Positions 11,303 to 23,700 are shown, counted from the stretch's first letter. The stretch: DNA of 64,000 nt from Gigantopelta aegis (GCF_016097555.1 NC_054704.1:1194408-1258407); one strand, 5' to 3'. The notes: generated by a model from the letters alone, not told the origin. Numbers and translations are program-made.

Positions 11303-13917
11303 ATCGTCGCTGAACTAAGAAAACCTTGTATGTGCAGTTTTGGCGATTTTCACTTTTTTATATTTCAGAAGCAGAAATCTAATATCTTTTTGTTGTCAAA
11401 ACCTCGTACATGTCAAGGCAATGGAAAGTATGGAAAATGTCAAATAAGTAAAACACGTATTTGAAAACCACTGTTTATCTGTTATGAAAACCTCGTATCT
11501 TCCAATTGATTATGTTTATCCCTATCATATTTCAACCTTTTCTATCAGGTAAAGGTAAATTGTTAGTGCCAAAGTGTCTATATTGTATATATGTATATAT
11601 TATGTATTCAATTGGTGGTCAAGGAAAAGCTATCATACCAGAAAAGAAGTGTAGGCCTAACAGGAATTTCCATATTTAAAAAAAAAAACACATCTTGGAG
11701 AAGATAAAGGTTTATTTAAAATTAAGCCTGGGACTCACATTAAGAAGCTGGAAAAAATGCATGCTATACGTGGACATATAATAAAGGGGAAAAGTCCAAG
11801 TCACGGTAGTAGCAGACTACATATATGTAATATCATTCATTGACAAGGCAACACATGTTTCAATACCATTATGTAGCACGGGAGGAACAGTTATTAATTT
11901 TAATTTCATCTGATGAAGGGCAGCGCTTATATATATTCTAGACACCTAGCTGTTTCATAGTTGAGGAAAGGGGAGGAGGTACACCCGACGCCTATAGATA
12001 TAACTGTCTGCTTTGGGATTCTTTGGGAAGCTACTGCACAGGTTTCATATTATCGAGTTATTAATTACGCAAAAATTATGTATGGTATAGATTAATATAT
12101 AGGTTTATTTGTTTATTTTATTTTATTTCATTGTTATCGTTATTTATGTAATGAGAGCAAATATGATGATGAATCTTTACTTAAATTTCTTTTAAAATCT
12201 CTCGTTATAAAATTTCCTCCAGTTACACAGTAAATCAGATGTCATTTGTTAGCCATGGGAACATTTCTATTAAGATATTACCTGAATTCATGTCAATAGT
12301 CTTAAATGCGGCGAATGTTCCTGTTTTTAAACCTATGGGCTTCATTTCACGTGAATCCCAGTGATCTTGGGATGAAGTAAATGTTGCTGAACCTATGAAT
12401 CATGTCCAAGATTTTAAACATTTTAGTTTATTCCTAAAAACGTGATACAAGTATGTTCAGCTAGAACGAAATGTATTACTTAGAAAATATTTATGAATAA
12501 TCTCTTAAAAGACACATTTTCTAAACCATTGATGCATATTCTTGTTAGTTAACTTAAATGGACAATGAACAATTCGTATACACGTATTGTTATACACCCT
12601 AAAAAGTAGCAGACAGCCACCCTATGGGGAAACCTACCATGTAACGTTTAAGGTCTAATATACAAGGTTTATTAAAACGTTCATACACCTAATCTATTGG
12701 TGGCTAAGGGCCTGTTTCACAAAGGCATTTACTGTAATCATCTGTTAAGCAATCGCTAGTGCAAATGTTTTCTCTTTTCATTTTATTTAAATTCATCATT
12801 TACATTCTTGAATGTAGCAGACAATACTAATGAACATTACAAATTTCTAGAAAATACAATTTTAAAATTTGGCCCTTACATGTTGCAGCCTGGTCAAGAA
12901 TGTGTGTGGGGTGGGGTGGAGAGTTCGTTGAACTGCCCCTGATTTAAACGATTTAAAAACAAAATATTGTCCGGAGAACTGTTCTATAAACATCGCTTAG
13001 CACAGTCTACGCCCCCGCCCCTGTACCATGTCCTGCATACGTAATTGCCGGTCACTTTAATTTTTATTTTTTTATGTTTGTACCAACAGCAGATTAACAG
13101 TCAGTTAAACTAAACAACCTTTATGTTGTTGGCCCCTGATTGATTGGGGAAGACATGGTTTTTAAAATTAATTTTAATGAGGAATTCCTAGTCCAGCAAA
13201 GGACACCTGGCCATGTGCGAGGCTTAACTGTTGAAAATAAGTTCAAGTACACATGGCAAGTACGCTAAATGATTCAGGGCCTCGTGCCATGAAGCGATCT
13301 TAGCGTTAAGATCAGCTTGAGTACAGAATACATAATGTTACATTTAAAACCTCAAGGTAACGCGTTGGAAACAGTGAAATATAGCAAAATAAGGCACTGG
13401 TGGCTATTTTTTTTAACGTCAGATTTTTTTGCTTTCCCATGCTCCATTTCTGTCCAACTTTTAATGTGTTATTCAGTATGTCTGAAAGTACAAAAAATGG
13501 CAATAAAATGTTTTGTTGCAATTATTTTGATGTATGGGTATTTTGGCGCTATATTGACCCGCCTATTGGCACATTTGTTTACATTATTGTTTTATGCCAT
13601 AGTGAATCTCATAGGCGCAGGAGGAGAAAATATATACATTTTACAATTTTACCCAAGCATGTCATCAAAAAACCCACAGTGTTTCTTGATCTTTTCGATT
13701 TTAACGAAATGTATCGAACGTCCACTAACTGCCTTCAATGTTGTTTGTCCTGCCTAAGACGTTTGAAGACATGTTGAAGATACACGATGACCCAGAACGT
13801 CTTAACAACGTCTTCTTGTTCACTGTCACAAACAGAAGAGAGAAAGTATCAATGTAGATGCCAACCACGAGCATTTTGTGCTAAAACTGTTGACCAGCTG
13901 GCTTTCTTTGGCATAGT

Positions 13918-14160
13918 ATGTATGCAGTTTAACACCACACAAGCAGACAAGGAAACACACTACATTTTTTCATTAGTAGCAAGGGATCTTTTATATGTAC
14001 CATAAAATAAGCAGGATAGCACATACCACGGCCTTTGAAATACCAGTCGTGGTACACTGGCTGGAGCAAGAAATAGCCCAATCGGCCCACCGACGGGGAT
14101 CGATCCCAGACCGACCGCGCATCAGGCTGGCGCTTTATCACTGTGCTACGTCCCTGGAAG
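13918..14160 (-). mobile_element. tRNA-derived SINE (molluscan type)
   Basis: On the minus strand the sequence opens with GGGACGTAGCACAGTGATAA (A-box region), then GGGATCGATCCC (B-box region), followed by a GGTGGGCC block, CCAGTGTACCACGACTGG, GGCCGTGGTATGTGCTATCC and a body reading ATATAAAAGATCCC. I recognise this as a SINE head widespread in molluscan genomes. The 3' end is truncated or diverged near 13918. A fuller relative, with the tail, is at 57421-57672. Confidence 0.85.
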
Positions 14161-14626
14161 CAACCATGACTGCTACAATGCACTTCCGACTGTCCTGTGC
14201 AATTACTAGTATATGGTTTTCACCATTAAGTGTTATAATCTCCCTTCAGAATTCTGTCCTTGCCCGGGACCCCCTAGCACAATCGGGCGCTCCGCACCCT
14301 CGAGCAGGGCGATTCGCGATGCTACGTAAACAAATTATAAACCCCACCCCCACCCGCCACCCCCACCACCACCAACACACACACAGACTTTTGCAACGCT
14401 CCTACGCCTATGAATTTATAACAGTCGCTTAAATGTCAATGTGATAAAGTCATAAATAAACATAAGAAAGAAATGTTAGTTTATATAAACAATAACATGT
14501 CTATTACCATCAACTTTGTTCAACGTTGATACTCCTTAACTACTCAAGTGAATGTTTAAATTGAATAGTTCCTTGTAACTTGCGAATGTTTGGTTTCAAT
14601 AAGTTCATACTCCATAACTGTTTAAG
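14161..14626. other. 3' flank of the ankyrin gene, no gene
   Basis: This is non-coding sequence downstream of the ankyrin gene. It holds a CCCCAC/CACACA-rich stretch at 14338-14390. I see no clear polyadenylation hexamer for the minus-strand gene. Confidence 0.5.
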
Positions 14627-16261
14627 TCAGTTGTCCGTCTGGTTTAGCACAGAGAGTCGGCTAGTGTCGACGTCACATTCGGTTTCGATGGTTGATGTTT
14701 CCTGACGATCGTCATCAGTAACCAGAGTCTCCGTGACGGCGGGAATCGAAGAGTTATCTGCCCTGGTTTGCTGGTCTGCGGCTACATCTGTTGTGTGGAT
14801 CTGAATCCTGGATACATCTTTACAAAGAATCGCTTCTTTTTTCTTCCAGGACTGACTGTTGCTGGAGGATTCCGACGAGGACGTCTTTGCGTCCGTTACT
14901 TCGATAGATCTGGCGTGTAACGGAGGAGGCAGTACGGACACTTTGCGCTGTTTGATGGTGGAGCCAGGTTTGCGTTTTTCTCTCTGTTCGCTGAATGTGC
15001 TGGAGCGCGACATCAAACTGGTTCGTCTGCACAGCCGCTTCTTCTCCTTGTCGTCTGCTTCCTCTTCCTCGACTGGCGCCACTAGCATGTGGTCAGTAGC
15101 GCTCTTGGCCGCGTCACGATACGACGGGCTGCACTGAAACTCGTACTCGTGGAAGAGGCGCTGAAACTCGCATCTCCACGTCACCGGCTCGGCGCATCGC
15201 AACACTGGGTGCGCACACAACGCAGCTCGAACGTTTCGCACGCTTTTCTCACAAAGATCGTTTTCATCATATGGAATTGCAGTTAGTTTAAATATGTATT
15301 CTTTTTTGTTACGAAAGTCTGACTGATTTGCTGAATGAATAACTTGTTCTCTGTTTTTCTCATTTGGCAGCAAACATTGTCTTGATGAACGAGGCCTCTC
15401 TGGGTAGATCACACTATGGAGTGTGCTGTGTCTAGACGATCGAGGCCTCTCTGGGTAGATCACACTATGGAGTGTGCTGTGTCTTGACGATCGAGGCCTC
15501 TCTGGGTAAATCGCACTATGGAGTGTGCTGTGTCTTGACGATCGAGGCCTCTCTGGGTAAATCGCACTATGGAGTGTGCTGTGTCTTGACGATCGAGGCA
15601 TGTCGGTAAAGACAGATTGGTCTGATACCTCCGAGGAAACCGTGTACGACGAACATGAGGAACCGAGTCTCCGTGGTAACGATGTTTCCGGGCGTTTGTT
15701 AGGGGCCGACTTCATACGGCAAGGTGTCGTCGTCAGGTTGTTCAGTTGTGATACACACGCATAGTGTGAGGCGGCGTACGCCTCATCAGAGGCCGTCCTG
15801 CCTCGTCTATTGCGTATACCGCCATCTAGACTGTACTTGTTCCAGTATTGAACGAGCACTCGCGTCATGTCCCTGTTCCCGGACATTGCAGCATAGTGGA
15901 GCGCTGTATTCCCCAGTTTATCCACCAAGTTAGGGTCGAAATCAGCTGCGTTGAGGAATATGTTAATTAGATTTTCACGTTCATATATGACAGCTAGATG
16001 AATAGCGCTGAGGCCAAACTTATCAGTGATGTTTAATTGTGCTCCTTTTTCTACAAGTGTCCGTGCTATCCCCACACCCCAGGCTTCGTCGTTAATCAGA
16101 GCACAAAGCATGATGGGAGTTTTCCCTTCCGCGTCTCTTCCATTTACATCTATGCCCATTTGAATGAGTTTTGTAACGTGACTAAAGTAGCCACCTCTAA
16201 TGACGTCACTGAGTGTGAGCGGCGGGCCACTCAATACAGCTCGGATAGATCCAGGCCTCAT
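14627..16261 (-). CDS. ankyrin-repeat protein, 544 aa
   Basis: This is one uninterrupted minus-strand frame. The first ATG in frame is at 16261-16259 (protein starts MRPGSIRAVL); the open frame extends seven codons further to a TTG, so an upstream exon ending at TTGTCAG near 16273 cannot be excluded. Counting from that upstream codon, residues 22-180 form about four or five ankyrin repeats, with hallmark stretches EGKTPIMLCA, FGLSAIHLAV and LGNTALHYAAMSGN. Residues 229-300 are four near-identical 17-residue repeats (ERPRSSRHSTLHS). A compact segment at about 320-390 (EYIFKLTAIPYDENDLCEKS...) may be a second domain. The C-terminal 150 residues are Ser/Thr-, Lys- and acid-rich and probably disordered. 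The role is likely protein binding; no catalytic domain is visible. The closest family is uncertain; a resemblance to ANKRD34-like proteins is a guess. The gene lies between two inverted copies of a transposon. Confidence 0.8.
   Translation of the reverse strand: MRPGSIRAVLSGPPLTLSDVIRGGYFSHVTKLIQMGIDVNGRDAEGKTPIMLCALINDEAWGVGIARTLVEKGAQLNITDKFGLSAIHLAVIYERENLINIFLNAADFDPNLVDKLGNTALHYAAMSGNRDMTRVLVQYWNKYSLDGGIRNRRGRTASDEAYAASHYACVSQLNNLTTTPCRMKSAPNKRPETSLPRRLGSSCSSYTVSSEVSDQSVFTDMPRSSRHSTLHSAIYPERPRSSRHSTLHSAIYPERPRSSRHSTLHSVIYPERPRSSRHSTLHSVIYPERPRSSRQCLLPNEKNREQVIHSANQSDFRNKKEYIFKLTAIPYDENDLCEKSVRNVRAALCAHPVLRCAEPVTWRCEFQRLFHEYEFQCSPSYRDAAKSATDHMLVAPVEEEEADDKEKKRLCRRTSLMSRSSTFSEQREKRKPGSTIKQRKVSVLPPPLHARSIEVTDAKTSSSESSSNSQSWKKKEAILCKDVSRIQIHTTDVAADQQTRADNSSIPAVTETLVTDDDRQETSTIETECDVDTSRLSVLNQTDN
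15387..15600 (-). repeat. 51-bp coding minisatellite in the ankyrin gene
   Basis: There are four copies of a 51-bp unit (17 codons), encoding ERPRSSRHSTLHS[A/V]IYP. Copies differ at only a few bases, while the unit length preserves the frame. The repeat is Arg/Ser/His-rich and may be a phosphorylation-prone or nucleic-acid-contacting linker, which is inference only. Copy number is likely to vary between individuals. Confidence 0.9.
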
Positions 16262-16269
16262 GTCCTTCA

Positions 16270-16556
16270 CAAAGACTGACAACTATCAACAGTTAAACTG
16301 GACAACTATCAGCTGTTAAATTGGACAACTATTAACAGTCAAATTGGACAACTATCAACACTGTTAAATTGGACAACTGTCAACACTGTTAAATTGGACA
16401 ACTGTCAACACTGTTACTTTGGACAACTATCAATACTGTTAAATTAGACAACTATCAACAGTTAAATTGGACAATTATCAACACTGTTAAATTGGACAAC
16501 TATCAACACTGTTAAATTGGACAACTGTGAACACTGTTAAATTGGACAATTCAGCG
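16270..16556. repeat. 25-bp tandem repeat upstream of the ankyrin gene
   Basis: The unit is about 25 bp, GGACAACTATCAACACTGTT plus AAATT, in about eleven copies with some shortened forms. It begins within a few bases of the ankyrin start codon and therefore occupies the position of its 5' untranslated region or promoter. Confidence 0.9.
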
Positions 16557-17335
16557 CTGTTTATCTGTAATTCCACGTGTTGTAATGAACGTCAAGTACT
16601 CACACTGTCACAGTTTATATGTAATTCCATGTGTTGTAATGAACGTCAAATACTCACACTGTCACAATTTATCTGTAATTCCACGTGTTGTAATGAAAGT
16701 CAAGTACTCGCACTGTCACAGTTTATCTGTAATTCCACGTGTTGTAATGAACGTCAAGTACTCTCACTGTCACAGTTTATTGGTAATTCCACGTGTTGTA
16801 ATGAACGTCAAGTACTCACACTGTCACAGTTTATTCGTGATTCCACGTGTTATAATGAACGTCGAAGTATTCACACTGTCACAGTTTATTCGTGATTCCA
16901 CGTGTTATAATGAACGTCAAGTACTCACACTGTCACAGATTATTTGTAATTCCACGTGTTGTAATGAACGTCAAGTACACTGTCACAGTTTATTGGTGAT
17001 TCCACGTGTTGTAATGGACGTCAAGTACTCACACTGTCACAGTTTATTGGTGATTCCACGTGTTGTAATGAACGTCAAGTACTCACACTGTCACAGATTA
17101 TTGGTAATTCCAGGTGTTGTAATGAACGTCAAGTACACTGTCACAGTTTATTGGTGATGCCACGTGTTGTAATGGACGTCAAGTACTCACACTGTCACAT
17201 TTTAATGGTGATTCCACGTGTTGTAATGAACGTCAAGTACTCACACTGTCACAGGTTATTGGTGATTCTACGTGTTGTAATGAACGTCAAGTACTCACAC
17301 TGTCACAGTTTATTTGTAATTCCACGTGTTATAAC
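16557..17335. repeat. 54-bp tandem repeat
   Basis: Units of 54 bp (start-to-start 16573, 16627, 16681 and so on) carry CCACGTGTTGTAATGAACGT then CAAGTACTCACACTGTCACA. About fourteen copies are present, a few shortened by about six bases. 54 is a multiple of three, so long plus-strand frames arise. Each unit contains CACGTG, an E-box palindrome. Confidence 0.92.
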
Positions 17336-18299
17336 GAATGTTAACAGGAAATCATGTTTTCTTTGTTTCCTTTTCGATTGCATGTTTTATTAGGATAGAG
17401 AAAATTCCTGAATTCCTAATTCTATTACACGTGTTAGTTTCCAGTGTCAAGGTGTTCGCCAATGTTTACGGGACATCAGTTTCTTTTTAATTATCACTTC
17501 GATGATGAACGTTCACGTAAAAGCGCACTTTTGTATTATTCTACTTTTGACCTGCACATACAGACAAGTGTTTTTCCTTTATTCGGAAGTTTATCCAAAA
17601 TGTTATCAGAATAAGTTGACTTAGTGATGGCTGCGTGGCCTACTGGGAAATGGTCCAAGTGTACGCCATATCAGTGATGTGCTACAAATCCGCGATACAC
17701 TGTGTTTTTCTCGCACTCACACACCTTGTTGAGCAGAAGGTATATTCGTCTTGTGTGTGTGTGTGTGTTTCCAGTACTTTCAGTCGTCAGGTCTTGTGTG
17801 TGTGTCTCCACTACTTTCAGTCGTCACGTCTTGTTACTTCTGTTTGTTAGAAAGTGAACAGCTCTCCGCGTCCTGTACGGTTTGTTGCCAACCCGCGCTA
17901 GACAAGTGACAAAGCGACCCACACGGCGACTACTTTCACTGGTCGAGTGACGTCTCTCCACACGACAGCGGGGAAAACATTGACACCGGCCTGCTCAGAC
18001 TCGCTGCTCGCCGCTCACACAAGATATGAACAGCGACACAGACATTCGATCCAACTTATCAACAAGACACACACGCACGAATTTCAGTCTTTGTTGAAAA
18101 CAAGTCTGGCGAGTCGTTCCAGTAACCATGTGTGTCACTGATTAGAACGTGTTAAGCTAGTCACATATATCCGTTAACGGTCTCTTTATTGCATGGGTCC
18201 GTTTATATGGAATGATTTCCAAACAGTGATTTGTAATGTCCATAACGTTTATTTGTCGGATCCGATTATTTAGGGGCGTCGGAAGCGCTATCTCTATAT
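17336..18299. other. non-coding, GT microsatellite and GC-richer stretch
   Basis: There is no gene. A short duplication of ACTTTCAGTCGTCA(G/C)GTCTTG with GT runs lies at about 17745-17832. From about 17840 to 18140 the sequence is richer in GC and CpG than its surroundings, which could mark a promoter or untranslated first exon of the minus-strand ankyrin gene, but there is no direct evidence for it. Confidence 0.4.
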
Positions 18300-18675
18300 C
18301 TATCTTTCTTTGTCTCTATTTGTCTCTCCATTTGTATCTCTCTTTCTCTTTGTATGTCTCTCCCTCTATCTTTCTACGTGTCTCTTTATGTCTCTCGCTA
18401 TGACTTTCTATGTATCTCTCTATGTTTCTCTATATATGATTCTCTCTGTCTCTATTTTTCTATGTACCTGTATCTATATCTCTCTCTGTATGTTTATCCT
18501 TATGTTTCCCTCTATCTCCCTATTTATGTATTTCTATGTCTCCCTGTCAATGTCTATGTATGCCTATTTTTTCTCTGTGTCTCTATGTCTCTCTCGCCTT
18601 ATGTCTCCCTATTTCTGTCCAATGTTTTCCTTTTTGTCTATATGTATGTCTCTATATATCTATGTCATAAGTCTC

Positions 18676-18749
<74 letters not shown>

Positions 18750-18757
18750 GTGTGTGT

Positions 18758-18853
<96 letters not shown>

Positions 18854-18892
18854 ATACAAGGTCTTCTCTCTGTCTCTATCTTTCTATATAAA
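18300..18892. repeat. pyrimidine-rich tract with (CT)n microsatellite
   Basis: The whole interval is degenerate TCTCTATGTCTC-type sequence. Perfect (TC)n runs occupy about 18675-18743 and 18762-18850, separated by a GTGTGTGTGT interruption. Open frames on it (poly-SLSL or poly-RERE) are artefacts. Confidence 0.95.
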
Positions 18893-19526
18893 TCGGTTGT
18901 GATTTTAACTCTTTTTTTTAATTTAGGTGGGATTTACTGTATTGTTAAATAGGATGCCAGTTCGGCTAACAACTTAAATTTTTGGACAAGGCTATCGAGA
19001 CATTGTTTTTAATTTTAAAATGAATAAATAAATCGGTTGTGATTTAAAGCATCTTTCGTTAAATTATTAATCAAGGTTTAAGACACCATTACGTAATGGC
19101 TGAAATAACTCGTACCATCAGATATAACGAATGGGTCACAAGTAGGGGAGACCGGGTCTAGTTGTTACAATTTTTACATTTAGTGCCATAGTACATAAAG
19201 TATAATAATTCCAGAAACCAAATTTTGAGGATAAGTAGGAAAATATCTCTATTTATTAAAACAATCATGAAAAACCTTCAACATATTAACATTAATTAGT
19301 GATTGATTCATTAATGAGGTGGTGTCAACTGTATCAAATTGCCCCATGTACGGGGTAAGTTTTTACCCTGCATCATAAATGGTGGGGCAAATTGTTACAA
19401 CTATAAAACACAATATAATTAATGAAGTCATCCTTTTATTTCACTTTTCATAAAATAATATGAAATAAATTAGTCTCCTGAACGAGGTAAACATAACTTA
19501 TGTGTAAACTAACAGTGAAACCTCCC
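18893..19526. other. non-coding, possibly internal part of an LTR element
   Basis: No gene or repeat is identified. If the adjacent interval 19527-20737 is a 5' LTR read on the minus strand, this would be the start of its internal region, but no primer-binding site or gag frame is visible. Confidence 0.35.
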
Positions 19527-20737
19527 TGTAACAACGAGCACCGACACAGACTTTTTTAGTATATGCAATTATACGGTAAAAAACAAAACGTGGCCACAGT
19601 CTTACTTTCTGTACAATCGAAGGCCAATACCAGCACTTCTTATATATCTACAAATGAATGCATTACATCCATAACTGCTTGAGTTATAAAAGAAATAACA
19701 TTAGCGACAAAATGTCACTTTTAGGGTAAAAAAGATCTTATATAAAGTATATATAATATAGCACGTTTAGTTCACTAGAAAACACAACAAAAACACAATA
19801 CACTTTGGAATCTGTATTAATCTACGCTGACAAATGTATTGCCGCAGTAGTTAATTAACAACAACAAATAGTAACAACCCAGAACTGATCACTTAATTAG
19901 TTAATCACTAGGTGTCTAGTTTATACAATATTCTAATCACTTCACCGTGACACAACACCCACACGTGTGATAATTGAGAAACGCTTCCAGGGGAACTTAA
20001 TTAATAAAGGAATTACAACTCTATTCCTAACTGGTTAATTTTTAATTAACCCTTATCTACTCATTCAGTAACCTTGTAATACAGAATTAATACTGGTACC
20101 TATCACAATAAAGACAATAACCTACAGTTTACCTAGGTCCTCTAGGATGACTGGTTAAGCTTTATATATATTAGAACAGTGAGCCTACAGTTTACTGCGT
20201 CAGATTACCGGCAGCACCGTCTAAATAATATTGGTATAATACAGTATTAAAATATTTAAAGTCACATCAATCACATCAAGGTTATACAACAGAGCAGAAA
20301 TAATATTTACCAAGTCCAAACGGACGCGTTCCCTGGAAGCCTTCCAATATGTTTCTCCCCGATAAATCTAAATCCTAGCTATGTATTACAAATCCGAATA
20401 TCGCCTGGGGGCACATCGCGGTACCGAATACCTACAAGTGATATTTCCACAGCGACCAAGCCGGCATATTTTTCTTAGAAGTCTAGACTGTTCGTCGCCT
20501 AGTTCGCCGGCAATACCCCGATCGTACCGAACTAGCGGAGGTATTACGTAACTACTGGCCACATGGCCTCCGCACCTGGTCTGGGTGTGTATTGAAAACA
20601 GCACGACCATCGTCGCGCAGAGATATTACGTAACAAAGTGCCCACCTGGGCTTAAGTGCATATTGGAACTGCACACGGCCCTCTAAAACAATTAATATCG
20701 CCACACGCGAAAAGAAATAAGAGCATGTTCCGTCACA
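19527..20737 (-). mobile_element. putative LTR, ~1.2 kb
   Basis: On the minus strand the block starts TGTGACGGAACATGC and ends GTTGTTACA, giving the short inverted ends TGTRAC...GTTACA typical of LTRs. It abuts, at 20738, the point where copy 2 of the 4.4-kb element loses its outer terminal repeat, as if the LTR element had inserted there. The two flanks (GACAT and CTCCC) do not form a target duplication, so a simple solo LTR is not supported; truncation or a partner lost by rearrangement is more likely. I identify it from overall appearance and ends, not from an encoded protein. Confidence 0.4.
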
Positions 20738-22925
20738 GACATACTGAATAACATATTAAAAGTTGGACAGAAATGGAGCACGGGAAAGCAAAAAAAAAAA
20801 AAGCCGCCAGTGCCTTATTTCGCTATATTTCACTGTTTCCAACGCGTTACCCTGAGGTTTTAAATGTAACATTATGTATTCTGTACTCAAGCTGATCTTA
20901 ACGCTAAGATCGCTTCATGGAACGAGGCCCTGAATCATTTAGCGTACTTGCCATGTGTACTTGAACTTATTTTCAACAGTTAAGCCTCGCACATGGCCAG
21001 GTGTCCTTTGCTGGATTAGGAATTCCTCATTAAAATTAATTTTAAAAACCATGTCTTCCCCAATCAGTCAGGGGCCAACAACATAAAGGTTATTTAGATT
21101 AACTGACTGTTAATCTGCTATTGGTACAAACATAAAAATAAAAAATGAAAGTGACCGGCAGGTATGTATGCGGAACATTGTACAGGGGCAGGGGCGTAGA
21201 CTATGCTGAGCGATGTTTATAGAACAGTTATCTGGATAATATTTTGTTTTTAAATCGCTTAAATGAGGGGAAGTTCAGCGAACCTCCTCTCCACCCCCAC
21301 CCTACATACATTCTTGACCAGGCTGCAACATGTAAGGGCCAAATTTTGAAACTGTATTTTCTAGAAATTTGTACTGTTCATTAGTATTGTCTACTACATT
21401 CAAGAATGTGGCACAATGATGAATTTACAAAAAAATGACCAAAGAAAACATTTGCACTAGCGATTGCTTAACAGATGATTACAGTAAATGCTTTTGTGAA
21501 ACTGGCCTCGGGTCACCAATAGATTAGGTGTATCAACGTTTTAATAAACCTTGTATATTATACCTTAAAAGTTACATGGTAGGTTTTTCATAGGGTGGCT
21601 GTCTGCCACTTTTTAGGGTGTATAACAATATAATGTGTATACGAATTGTCCATTGTCCATTTAAGTTCACTAACAGGAATATTCATCAATGGTTTAGAAA
21701 ATGTGTTTTTTAAGAGATTATCCATAAATATTTTCTAAGTAATACATTTCGTTTTAGCTGAACATACTTGTCTCACGTTTTTAGGAATAAACTAAAATGT
21801 TTAAAATCTTGGTCATGATTCATAGGTTCAGCAACATTTACTTCATCCCAAGATCACTGGGATTCACGTGAAATGAAGCCCATAGGTTTAAAAACAGGAA
21901 CATTCGCCGCATTTAAGACTATTGACATGAATTCAGGTAATATCTTAATAGAAATGTTCCCTGGGCTAACAAATGACATCTAATTTATTGTGTAACTGGA
22001 GGTAATTTTATAACGAGAGATTTTAAAAGAAATTTAAGTAAAGATTCATCATCATATTTGCTCTCATTACATAAATAACGATAACAATGAAATAAAATAA
22101 AATAAACAAATTAACCTACATATTAATCGATACCATACATCATGTTTGCGTAATTAATAACTCGATAATATGAAACCTGTGCAGTGGCTTCCCAAAGAAT
22201 CCATTACTTGAAAACTGAAATTGTACATGAAGTAAACATCAGGTATCCATTAAAATAACCTAAAGCAGATAGTTATTTCTATAGGCGTCGGGTCCCTTTC
22301 CTCAACTATGAAACAGCTAGGTGTTTAAAATATACATAAGCACTGCCCTTCATCGGATGAAATTAAAATTAATAACTGTTCCTCTGTGCTATATAATGGT
22401 ATTGAAATATGTGTTGCCTTGTCAATGAATGATATTACATGTATGTAGTCTGCTACTACCGTGACTTGGACTTTTCCCCTTTATTATGTCTATGTATAGC
22501 ATGCTTTTTTTTCAGCTTCTTAATGTGAGTCCCAGGTTTAATTTTAAATAAACCTTTATCTTCTCCAAGATGGTATAATTATTTTAGACTTGGACATCAA
22601 ATATGGAAATTCCTGTTAGGCCTACACTTCTTTTCTGGTATGATAGCTTTTCCTTGATCACCAGTTGAACACATAATATATACATATATACAATATAGAC
22701 ACTTTGGCACTAACAATTTACCTTTACCTGATAGAAAACGTTGAAATATGATAGGGATAAACATAATCAATTGGAAGATACGAGGTTTTCATAACAGATA
22801 AACAGTGGTTTTCAAATACGTGTTTTACTTATTTGACATTTTCCATACTTTCCATTGCCTGGACATGTACGAAGTTTTGACAACACTGTACATAAAAGGT
22901 TTTCTTAGTTCAGCGACGATATGCT

Positions 22926-23700
22926 GTGCAAAAAGTTGCAAGAGGTAAGTGTTTCGTCACGCCTGAAAGATTACCTCCAACCACCTCGGCCTGTAAATTT
23001 CACTACCTGCGGACTTATTATCAGAATATGGGGTGGATGGGCTGTAATAATGAAATGGAGCCGTTTGAGTGGGGATGGAAGTTAGATGGTGAAAAACTCA
23101 TTCCGGTGATGACAGATAAAAGCCCTGCTCCAGAGGCACTTATTCAGATCATTCACTTGGTTTCGAACACGCCTATCTCGAGTCCGGCTTCCGATAAGAT
23201 CGGGGGTCTGACTTGAGACAGGAAATACCTAAATATAGGACGATTTAAAAATTTCCAAAATTACGACCAAAAAATAATAAAATAATGGTGAGGGGAGGTT
23301 AATAAATTGTGACTGCGTCCTTAAACATATATACACTTAATCTATAACTAATTAATAAATAGTTTGACGCAATTTTAGACTGGGTGGTCTAAAATAAAAT
23401 TAAATTAAATTAAAAATATATAATTAATTAATACCCCAGAGGTTAGGAGGAATGGTAGGAGGGTTGGCCCCAGCCCACAGAAAAGTTATATTAGAAAAGT
23501 TTAAAAGTTATAAGAAATACCAATCATATTTCGAACCTTGGTGTGACCAGACAGGCTGGAGGAGAGGGGAGGCCAGAACCTACACTGAACTTAAGGCCAA
23601 CGATGATTCACTGCAACTGTGCAGGAGGTTGCACTACTCAAAAGTGTACCTGCAGAAAGCATGAGATGGAATGCACCAGTGCATGTGGGCATTTCAACTT
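22926..23700 (+). pseudogene. cysteine-rich transposon protein remnant, copy 2
   Basis: Residues encoded from about 22960 read LPPTTSACKFHYLRTYYQ, WMGCNNEMEPFEWGWKLDG and EKLIPVMTDKSPAPEALIQ. I recognise this series as the C-terminal part of a protein frequent in mollusc and other invertebrate transposons, usually followed at once by a CXC cysteine cluster. Here the cluster lies 400 bp downstream (about 23605-23690) because the same insertion as in copy 1 separates them. GATCATTCACT and GATGATTCACT flank the insertion. The frame is open longer than in copy 1, but the gene is still broken and has no N-terminal half. Confidence 0.6.

Larger units (their letters stand above)
9184..13564 (-). mobile_element. 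4.4-kb TIR element, copy 1
   Basis: The left end starts TAGGCGGGTCAATATA (9184) and the right end finishes TATATTGACCCGCCTA (13550-13565). Reading inward, the two ends remain alignable as diverged inverted repeats for about 165 bp, sharing for example TTGCAACAAAAC, AAAAGTTG and a CATGGGAAAG motif. The interior matches copy 2 (20738-24395) in inverted orientation over most of 10500-13500. On the minus strand the interior holds pieces of a cysteine-rich protein typical of invertebrate transposons. The long stretch 11300-13270 has no coding frame. TTG flanks both ends and may be a 3-bp target duplication, but this is weak. The superfamily is not identified. Nested insertions occur at 10593-11064 and about 9350-10505. 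Confidence 0.75.

Noticed and set aside
13929..14183. 84-codon open frame
   Set aside because: It is a translation of the tRNA-derived SINE.
18310..18952. Poly-SL and poly-RE proteins
   Set aside because: They are translations of a CT microsatellite.
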